Part shown: positions 58,081 through 64,000 of the stretch, piece after piece
Numbering within the stretch: position 1 is the stretch's first letter
Layout: each line of letters opens with the position of its first letter
Assembly: GCF_009707865.1 (NCBI RefSeq)
Contig: NZ_WMBA01000029.1
Location: forward strand, 1-64,000
Origin: Amycolatopsis pithecellobii
GTDB lineage: Bacteria > Actinomycetota > Actinomycetes > Mycobacteriales > Pseudonocardiaceae
DNA length: 64,000 bases
Direction of reading: 5' to 3'
The notes under the pieces: model-generated
What the model was told of the DNA's origin: nothing
Seen by the model: the letters and a program-made list of their open reading frames with translations, nothing else
The model's database searches: none
Position numbers and translations under genes: made by a program

Positions 58081-59106
58081 TTACTTCAGGAAATCGGCAG
58101 AGGGATGCGACCGCGGAAAAGTTCGCAGGTACTCGAAGAAGCGAGCAAGCACTCGATCACCGCGAGTAAGGTTTCCCGGAGTGTAATGCATACCGGCGAA
58201 AATCGGCACGTCCTCGCTGGCGATCGACATCTCCAAGTTCAGCACGTAGTCGAGGAATTCGCCGGTTTGCTCCGCCGTCTCTCGGGGCTCGGGCTGCGCG
58301 CAAATCGTGTAGAACACGGTAGTCTGGCCGGGAGTCGGAATCCCCATCCAACTGGACCACCCAAACCAGCGACCATCGACCGTTCCGTTCTGATGGAACA
58401 AGTTCGTTCCGTGGATCTCCGGACGAATATCGAGAACCGGCCCGGCCGGAGTTACTGCATGGATGGGGAAGGTGGCCGAGTAATCTTGCCAGGTGACATC
58501 TTCGTACGGATCGTTGCGCATGTCGAACTGATGTAGCTCAGTGATGTGCAGCAGATCAGGAGTGTTCGCGCAGATGACCCAAGGGTCGACGGAGAACCGA
58601 TCGGGGAAAGTTCCCGACCTCAGAACCAGGGAATCATCCGGGCGATCGAAGTCCGGAATCGAGAAGCGCGGCTCCAAGCCGTTGAAGGCAAAAACGATGC
58701 CGTACCGTTCCACGGCCGGGAACCGGTAGAGCGAAGCACGAGGCGGGACCGGGTCACCTGACGGGAGATACGCACACTGCCCGCTTCCACCGTCGTACTC
58801 CCAGCCATGGAACGCACACCGGATGTTGCCCGAGTCGGTGACCTGCCCGATCGACAGGTCCGCTCCCACGTGCAGACAGTACGCACTGAACACACGAATT
58901 TCTCCGTGTCGATCGCGCGAAACGATCACGCGTCCATCGAGGAAATCGCAGCCGTGCACGCCTCGCTCCGGGACGTCGGAACTCAGACAGACCGGAAACC
59001 AGGTCTCGCTGAAAACGCCTCCGTCGCCTTCCGCCGGTATTTCCCTTCCCCTGAGTCGGCGCTGCGGAGCCGTATCGCGGGCTTGATTTTCCTGAGTTGT
59101 CGTCAC
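58081..59106 (-). CDS. Rieske non-heme iron oxygenase, terminal oxygenase component
   Basis: A 341-residue oxygenase with an N-terminal Rieske 2Fe-2S domain (Cys77-x-His79 and Cys97-x2-His100) and a C-terminal mononuclear iron site (Asp184, His187, His192 in NTPDLLHITELHQ). It hydroxylates or demethylates an aromatic or alicyclic compound. The GTG at 59104-59106 is the likely start. It is divergent from the reductase at 59262, which supplies electrons, and a tandem operator lies between them. Confidence 0.86.
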   Translation of the reverse strand: MTTTQENQARDTAPQRRLRGREIPAEGDGGVFSETWFPVCLSSDVPERGVHGCDFLDGRVIVSRDRHGEIRVFSAYCLHVGADLSIGQVTDSGNIRCAFHGWEYDGGSGQCAYLPSGDPVPPRASLYRFPAVERYGIVFAFNGLEPRFSIPDFDRPDDSLVLRSGTFPDRFSVDPWVICANTPDLLHITELHQFDMRNDPYEDVTWQDYSATFPIHAVTPAGPVLDIRPEIHGTNLFHQNGTVDGRWFGWSSWMGIPTPGQTTVFYTICAQPEPRETAEQTGEFLDYVLNLEMSIASEDVPIFAGMHYTPGNLTRGDRVLARFFEYLRTFPRSHPSADFLK

Positions 59107-59199
59107 TTGCGCACCCCTATCCGTGGTTTGCGTATTCCGCGCTCAGAACGCACACCTGGTACAAGATGAGCGTGGTGGGAACTGCTTGATGCACCAGGC

Positions 59200-59221
59200 T
59201 CTAGAGTTTAAGCTCTAGAGA
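59200..59221. promoter_or_regulatory. Tandem CTCTAGAG palindromes between the oxygenase and reductase genes
   Basis: Two copies of the 8-bp palindrome CTCTAGAG lie 14 bases apart in the 155-base divergent promoter region, a spacing of about one and a third helical turns. It is a candidate operator controlling both genes. Confidence 0.6.
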
Positions 59222-59261
59222 AGCTGCTAGTCAATCACTCCCTCTCGACAAGGAGGCTTCT

Positions 59262-60191
59262 TTGCCACAGGCAAGCTTTCCCGTAGTTGTGACAGCGACC
59301 TGGACCGCGGCACGTCACGTGCTGGCTCTCGACGTGGGCGCGGATTCCGATCTTGCATTGCCGGGTTGGACGCCCGGTAGTCATGTCACGATTCATACCC
59401 CTGCCGGTTCCTGCTCCTTGTCGCTGTGCGGTCGCCCGGCCGATGATCGTTGGCGGCTAGGTGTGCGGAATCGAGAGGGCGGAGCCGCCCGGTGGTTACA
59501 CGAAAATGCCGCGGTCGGCACCTCCCTGGAGGCCAGCCCACCGTCGAACACGTTTGGAATCGATCCAACCAGTGACAACCATATTCTGCTCGCCGGCGGT
59601 GTAGGAATAACCCCGATACTCGCTATGACTCTTGAGCTTGCCGAGCGAGAGTCATCCTGGCATCTGCTGTACATCGGCTCGTCCCGCCAGGAAATGGCTT
59701 TCCTTGATCACCTTCGGAGTGTTCGAGAGAGGGTGACCATATGGGAGACGACGCTATACGGAAGGCCGAACATTCCCGCCTTGGTGAGCGAGTGGATCGG
59801 AGGGACGTCGACCACCCTCTACTGCTGCGGACCGGCCGGGCTGATCGAGTCGGTCTCCAGCGATTTCTCGGGCCGAGACGACCTGCGAGTCCTTTCCGAG
59901 CGTTTTGCGGCCACTCCCGAGTTAGGCGGGAGTTTCGAGGTCGAGCTCAGCCGATCCGGCGGTAGAATCAGGGTTCCTGCCGGCGTGAGCGTCCTGGATG
60001 TCCTCGAGGAGCGGGGAGTCGACATACCGTGGTCCTGTCGAGCTGGTATCTGCGGAACATGTGAAACTCCCCTGATCGCCGGGCGGACCGACCACGGGGA
60101 TAGTCTCGTCGGCCTGACTCGTGCCGATGACGTCTGTTTTCCCTGTGTGGTCCGTGCCGTCGACGACGACCTCATCGTGCTCGACATTTAG
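59262..60191 (+). CDS. Oxygenase reductase component (FMN, NAD, 2Fe-2S)
   Basis: A 309-residue reductase of the phthalate-dioxygenase-reductase type: an FMN/ferredoxin-reductase-like domain (SLCGRP), an NAD-binding domain (LLAGGVGITPILAMTLE, YCCGPAGLIESV) and a C-terminal 2Fe-2S domain (CRAGICGTCET, then CFPC). The TTG start follows AAGGAGG. It is most likely the partner of the divergent Rieske oxygenase at 58081-59106. Confidence 0.86.
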   Translation: MPQASFPVVVTATWTAARHVLALDVGADSDLALPGWTPGSHVTIHTPAGSCSLSLCGRPADDRWRLGVRNREGGAARWLHENAAVGTSLEASPPSNTFGIDPTSDNHILLAGGVGITPILAMTLELAERESSWHLLYIGSSRQEMAFLDHLRSVRERVTIWETTLYGRPNIPALVSEWIGGTSTTLYCCGPAGLIESVSSDFSGRDDLRVLSERFAATPELGGSFEVELSRSGGRIRVPAGVSVLDVLEERGVDIPWSCRAGICGTCETPLIAGRTDHGDSLVGLTRADDVCFPCVVRAVDDDLIVLDI

Positions 60192-60307
60192 CACGTCCTG
60201 CCAAATGGGCACAACGGGAGGCGGTGATTGGCGCCGTGGGCGGAGGTGGCGACCGCTCGTCGACCACCCCGCCCAGCGTGCCCGCCGACAGGGGGTCCCG
60301 GTTCGGC

Positions 60308-61174
60308 TTATTCGTCTTTACGGTGTGTGGAATCAAATACTTCAACGAGGCTCGAGATATCGGCAGAGCCGTCGATGCGCGCGCACAACTCGATACAATT
60401 ATCAAGGCTCGGCGTCCAGGCGCCGGCCTTGAGCATCATGGCGCGTGCAAGAAGCAGGTCCTTCTCCATCAGCCCGACGGCGCCGAACCGAGGTTCGTGA
60501 TCCCGTTTGACCATCCTCGGTCCCAGTATTCGCAGCGGGGGACTGTCGGCGAAACCCCCGAACAGCGCGTCGGGAAGCGAAGCCACGGGGATTCCGGTGC
60601 GGCGTGCGGCACTGATTGTTTCCGCAATTGCCATGATGTTGGACGCGACGATCATCTGATTGCAAAGCTTCATCGCCTGACCGGCACCGGGCCCGCCGAC
60701 GAGTGTTTTTCGTGCGCTTAAGGCGTCCAGCAACGGTGCCGCTGCTTCGATATCTGCTGCGGCCCCTCCCATGAAGAGGGTGAGCTTCCCTTCCGCTGCG
60801 GCCGCCGTCCCACCTGATACGGGTGAGTCGACCCAGCCGATTCCGTGGGCATCGGCTTCGCGGGCCAAGTCCGCGGCAGCCTCCGGACTTCCGGTCGAGA
60901 GATCCACCAAGACACGGCGTCGTCGCGGCACACTGGTCCGCGCGAACATACGCCGAGCGATTTCCCCACTCGCGACATGAGAGGTGACGCAAATACCGAT
61001 TACATCGCAGCTGTCGAACACCGCCTCGGGCGATTCCGCGACAAAGGCGCCAAGCTCCGCCAGCGGCGCCGCTTTTTTGGCCGACCGGTTCCAGACCGTA
61101 AGCGAACCGGTAGCCGAAACCAGCCGCCGGGCCATCGCCGAGCCGATATTCCCCAGACCGACAAGACCGATCAT
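60308..61174 (-). CDS. NAD(P)-dependent 3-hydroxyacid dehydrogenase (3-HIBADH family)
   Basis: A 288-residue beta-hydroxyacid dehydrogenase. The dinucleotide motif [13 protein letters not shown], the substrate-binding [22 protein letters not shown] and the catalytic Lys in [11 protein letters not shown] are conserved. The ATG at 61172-61174 overlaps the dehydratase stop by four bases. With the dehydratase and the isomerase-like gene it suggests breakdown of a sugar acid or hydroxyacid. Confidence 0.85.
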   Translation of the reverse strand: MIGLVGLGNIGSAMARRLVSATGSLTVWNRSAKKAAPLAELGAFVAESPEAVFDSCDVIGICVTSHVASGEIARRMFARTSVPRRRRVLVDLSTGSPEAAADLAREADAHGIGWVDSPVSGGTAAAAEGKLTLFMGGAAADIEAAAPLLDALSARKTLVGGPGAGQAMKLCNQMIVASNIMAIAETISAARRTGIPVASLPDALFGGFADSPPLRILGPRMVKRDHEPRFGAVGLMEKDLLLARAMMLKAGAWTPSLDNCIELCARIDGSADISSLVEVFDSTHRKDE

Positions 61175-62877
61175 TGGTCGCGTCTCCAAACAACCCCGCC
61201 GGAATGGGTGACGGCACCCAAGTGCGCCGGCCCGACGACTGATGCGTACTTCTCCAAGGCACCGCCGAGTTCGCAAGAATCGGTCACCGGTCGCTGGGAC
61301 CGGCGCACAGTGAGTTCTTCCGGCGAGAGTTCGACGGTGATCGTGCGTGAGCCGGCCGATGCGTCGATCGAGACGATGTCCCCGTCACGCAGTAGGCCGA
61401 TTGGTCCACCTACCGCGGCTTCCGGTCCAACGTGACCGACACACAATCCCCGGGTTGCGCCGGAGAATCGTCCATCGGTGACCAATGCAACGGCTTCGCC
61501 ATTACCTTGCCCGTAGATGAGGGCGGTGATTCCCAGCATCTCGCGCATACCCGGTCCGCCTTTGGGGCCCTCGTTGCGGATCACAATGACATCGCCCGGC
61601 GAGTAGGCAGAATCGCGGACCGCCCGCAGGCAATCCTCCTCGGATTCAAACACTTTGACCGGTCCACGGTGCTTTAGTTTTCCCAAACCTGCAACTTTCA
61701 GGACCGCTCCGTCGGGGGCCAAATTCCCCTTGAGAACCGCAATGCCGCCCTCCGGACTGATCGGCTCAGCGGTCGACCGGACGACCAGCCCGTCTGGCCC
61801 GGGGAACTGCTGCAACTCTTCGGCGAGTGTCGCCCCACTCAAGGTATACGTCGTGCCGTCGAGGTAGCCTCCGTCGAGCAGCGCCTTGAGGATAACGGGA
61901 GCGCCGCCGACCTCGAACACGTCGCGTGCCAAGAATCGTCCGCCGGGCTTCAGATCGGCAATCAGCGGCGTCCTCGCGAGCACGTCGCCTACGTCCTCCA
62001 TCGTGAACCGGAGGCCCGCCTCATGCGCAAGTGCCGGCAGGTGCAACACAGCATTGGTGGACCCACCGGTCGCCGCGACCAGAGCGGCGGCGTTCGTCAG
62101 CGCCGGACGCGTAACGAGATCCCTCGGCAACGGCCGGTCGTTCAACGCCGCCATCATGAGTACGCGGCCGGTACGTCGTGCGAGCGAAGCCCGAGCCGAA
62201 TAGACCGCCGGAACCATCGACGATCCCAACGGAGCCAACCCGAGTGCTTCCGAGACCATAGCCATGGTGTTGGCGGTGTACTGGCCGGCGCACGCTCCCG
62301 GCGTGGGAACACTCACCCGAGCACTTTCGACGAGCTGCTTCTCATCGACTTCGCCCGCGAGTGTTCGTCCAATCATCTCGTAGGTATCGACGATGTTGAC
62401 GTCGTGCCCTTCGCTACGCCCCGGTAGTGCGGAACCGCCGTAAAGAAAAGCCGACGGAACGTTACAGCGGATCATTCCCATCATGATCCCGGGCATATTC
62501 TTGTCGCAGCCGCCGAGACCCAGGATCCCATCCCATTGGTGCGCGCGGGTGGTGGCTTCCACACTGTCAGCTATCAACTCGCGCGAAAGAAGCGAGAACC
62601 GCATTCCCGAGTGAGCGACCGAGAGGCCATCCGACACAGAGACTACCGGACACTCGTGCGGCGTCCCTCTCCCGACGGAGATGCCGGTCTTCGCATGCAA
62701 TGCCTGCTCGCGAAGAAGGAGATTGCATGGGCTCATCTCGCCCCCGGTGTGAATGACACCGATGTGGGGCCGGGCTATGTCATCGTCGTCCTGGCCGAGG
62801 GCATGGAGGAAGGCGCGAGTTGTCGTCCGGGTCACGCCCTCATAAATGGTCGCCGATCGCCACCGTCGTTCTCCCAT
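61171..62877 (-). CDS. IlvD/Edd-family dehydratase
   Basis: A 568-residue iron-sulfur dehydratase. Cluster-ligand cysteines are visible: Cys51 in EMSPCN, Cys124 in GGCDKN and Cys196 in [10 protein letters not shown]. The ATGAxSGGSTN-type segment is [13 protein letters not shown]. It is either dihydroxy-acid dehydratase (branched-chain amino acids) or a sugar-acid dehydratase; the neighbouring dehydrogenase and hydroxypyruvate-isomerase-like protein favour the latter. Confidence 0.85.
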   Translation of the reverse strand: MGERRWRSATIYEGVTRTTTRAFLHALGQDDDDIARPHIGVIHTGGEMSPCNLLLREQALHAKTGISVGRGTPHECPVVSVSDGLSVAHSGMRFSLLSRELIADSVEATTRAHQWDGILGLGGCDKNMPGIMMGMIRCNVPSAFLYGGSALPGRSEGHDVNIVDTYEMIGRTLAGEVDEKQLVESARVSVPTPGACAGQYTANTMAMVSEALGLAPLGSSMVPAVYSARASLARRTGRVLMMAALNDRPLPRDLVTRPALTNAAALVAATGGSTNAVLHLPALAHEAGLRFTMEDVGDVLARTPLIADLKPGGRFLARDVFEVGGAPVILKALLDGGYLDGTTYTLSGATLAEELQQFPGPDGLVVRSTAEPISPEGGIAVLKGNLAPDGAVLKVAGLGKLKHRGPVKVFESEEDCLRAVRDSAYSPGDVIVIRNEGPKGGPGMREMLGITALIYGQGNGEAVALVTDGRFSGATRGLCVGHVGPEAAVGGPIGLLRDGDIVSIDASAGSRTITVELSPEELTVRRSQRPVTDSCELGGALEKYASVVGPAHLGAVTHSGGVVWRRDQ

Positions 62878-62896
62878 AAAAGCAGCCTCTCGTAGA

Positions 62897-63679
62897 CTAG
62901 ATGTTCAGGTACGGTTGTGCCCAATTCAAACCAGCTGACGTGCGACCAATGGGGGCATACTCGCAGCCGACGACTCCTGTGTACCCGAGCTCGTCGAGTT
63001 TGGAGAGAATGGCCGTGTGGTTCAGCTCCCCGGTATCGGGCTCATGACGTCCGGGCACGCCGGCGAGTTGGACATGCGCCAGATACTCGAAATTCTCTTC
63101 GATTGTCTGAAGGACGTTACCGCCATGCATTTGCTGATGGTAGACGTCCAGTTGCAGTTTGATGTTTGACCGTTGGGAGGATCTGATGAGTCTGGTCGCG
63201 TGTGTCGCACTCATCAGGTGATAGCCGGCTCGATCCCGGGGGTTGAGGGGCTCGAGCGTCAGTGTGACTCCCGCAGAAGCTGCTATGTCCGCGGACTGGC
63301 AGAGATTCTCCAGGAATACGGCGTCGGCAGCCTCGGATTCCATCCCCGGCGGCGGCTTGCCGGCCAAGAAATGGACCAACCGGGCGTCGAGGGCGGTGGC
63401 GTAGTCCAATGCTTGGGCGAATGCGGCTGCGGCGTCGGCTTGCCGACCGGGGAGCGCGGCCAGTCCGAGTTCACCGGAGGACATATCGCCACCACTGACA
63501 TTGATCAACGTCAATGCCAGCGAATTCGCCTCCAACAGGTTTCGGAGTCGTTCTTTCGTGAAGTCGAACGCGTAGTTCCATTCTACATACTCGAAACCGG
63601 CCGACGCTGCCGCGGTAAAACGTTGCTCGAACGGCATCTCGGTAAACATCCACGATATGTTGGCCGCTAGGCGTGTCAT
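62897..63679 (-). CDS. Hydroxypyruvate-isomerase-like protein (Hyi/OtnI type)
   Basis: A 260-residue TIM-barrel sugar isomerase of the AP-endonuclease-2 fold. Metal-ligand candidates are Glu in TLEPLNPRD, Asp/His in LDVYHQQM, and the Glu in GCEYAPIG. Hyi interconverts hydroxypyruvate and tartronate semialdehyde; OtnI acts on 2-oxo-tetronate. The RidA gene upstream and dehydratase downstream complete a sugar-acid-like operon. Confidence 0.83.
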   Translation of the reverse strand: MTRLAANISWMFTEMPFEQRFTAAASAGFEYVEWNYAFDFTKERLRNLLEANSLALTLINVSGGDMSSGELGLAALPGRQADAAAAFAQALDYATALDARLVHFLAGKPPPGMESEAADAVFLENLCQSADIAASAGVTLTLEPLNPRDRAGYHLMSATHATRLIRSSQRSNIKLQLDVYHQQMHGGNVLQTIEENFEYLAHVQLAGVPGRHEPDTGELNHTAILSKLDELGYTGVVGCEYAPIGRTSAGLNWAQPYLNI

Positions 63680-63693
63680 GATGTCGCCACTTT

Positions 63694-64000
63694 CTAGGGC
63701 AGCCGGGCAGATACTTCAACTTCGATCATGAGCTCCGGGAGGACCAGAGATCGCACCTCGACTCCGGTCGAAGCGGGGAATGGACCGTCCCCGTAGTACT
63801 GCTTCCGCTTCGGAATTGCGTCGCGCAATTTTTGCATGTCAGTCACGTACATTACCTCGCGAACGATGTCGTTGTGATTCGCGCCGAAGTGCGCCAGGCT
63901 GCGCCCGATGGCGTCGTAAACAAATTCCAGCTGCTTGTCGAAATCTCCGGGATGTGCCGCGGTGAAATCTGGTTTCAATGCCGCAGTGCCAGACAGGTAG
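63694..64000 (-). CDS. RidA-family protein, cut by the window edge
   Basis: The C-terminal part of a RidA-type protein ending LMIEVEVSARLP. The frame stays open to the end of the window (YLSGTAA before LKPDF, the family's SGTA segment), so the start lies beyond 64000. It is the first visible gene of the operon running to 60308, 14 bases before the isomerase-like gene. Confidence 0.8.
   Translation of the reverse strand, partial: YLSGTAALKPDFTAAHPGDFDKQLEFVYDAIGRSLAHFGANHNDIVREVMYVTDMQKLRDAIPKRKQYYGDGPFPASTGVEVRSLVLPELMIEVEVSARLP

Noticed and set aside
60192-60307. Search for a gene or terminator between the convergent reductase and dehydrogenase genes
   Set aside because: No frame with a plausible start and only a weak four-base stem at TGCC-N5-GGCA.
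61171-62877. IlvD-type dehydratase and KARI read as one branched-chain pathway
   Set aside because: They are 22 kb apart, on opposite strands, in regions of different GC and with unrelated neighbours.
1-64000. tRNA, rRNA, CRISPR arrays, insertion sequences, phage genes
   Set aside because: None seen: no regularly spaced direct repeats with unique spacers, no transposase or integrase motif, no CCA-ended cloverleaf or rRNA stretch.

Overview
The window looks like chromosomal DNA of a high-GC actinomycete, most probably Pseudonocardiaceae and close to Amycolatopsis. Reasons: very GC-rich third codon positions, frequent GTG starts, four-base ATGA/GTGA gene overlaps, a complete pknG-glnH-glnX operon, F420/deazaflavin-type and mycofactocin-type oxidoreductases, and lipoprotein boxes of actinobacterial style. 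The genus is inferred, not proven. I saw no rRNA, tRNA, CRISPR array, insertion sequence or prophage.

Region 1 (1-15.6 kb) is mostly housekeeping: two cold-shock proteins, an L,D-transpeptidase lipoprotein, two tiny genes, a proline/betaine-type MFS transporter, a PaaI-type thioesterase, the glnX-glnH-pknG amino-acid sensing operon, a ThDP enzyme, an iron-dependent alcohol dehydrogenase of the hydroxyacid-oxoacid transhydrogenase type, two small membrane proteins and an amidase. Region 2 (15.6-24.2 kb) is a four-gene operon (SDR, FAD/FeS 2-hydroxyacid dehydrogenase, enolase-superfamily protein, GH15 glycosidase), divergent from a MarR regulator and an efflux pump. Two near-identical palindromes flank the MarR gene.

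Region 3 (24.2-40.4 kb) is the most interesting part. It holds an apparently self-supplied anthraniloyl-CoA pathway. A fused TrpE(G) anthranilate synthase is translationally coupled to a PaaY-like protein and follows a PaaK-type acyl-CoA ligase. A separate operon carries a 2-aminobenzoyl-CoA monooxygenase/reductase homologue with an LLM flavoprotein, an SDR and a RidA protein. A third operon carries a BamA-like ring-opening hydrolase with a zinc ribbon, a pair of acyl-CoA dehydrogenases and a stand-alone ketol-acid reductoisomerase. One GntR and two Lrp/AsnC regulators and an MFS transporter complete it. Making anthranilate next to genes resembling its CoA-dependent breakdown suggests a biosynthetic route to an alicyclic or ring-opened amino acid product rather than simple catabolism. 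This is inference.

Region 4 (40.5-57.3 kb) is a long minus-strand catabolic cluster: an RbsABC-type ABC importer, cytochrome P450 and its FMN/2Fe-2S reductase, a MhpB-type extradiol dioxygenase, a meta-cleavage-type hydrolase, a VOC protein, several SDRs, an LhgO-type oxidase, an ene-reductase, two deazaflavin-type proteins, and IclR and TetR regulators. Three of its proteins carry NTF2/SnoaL-like domains fused to three different partners. Region 5 (57.3-64 kb) has visibly lower GC and carries a frameshifted hydrolase, a Rieske oxygenase with a divergent reductase, and a 3-hydroxyacid dehydrogenase / IlvD-type dehydratase / hydroxypyruvate-isomerase-like / RidA operon that runs off the end of the window.
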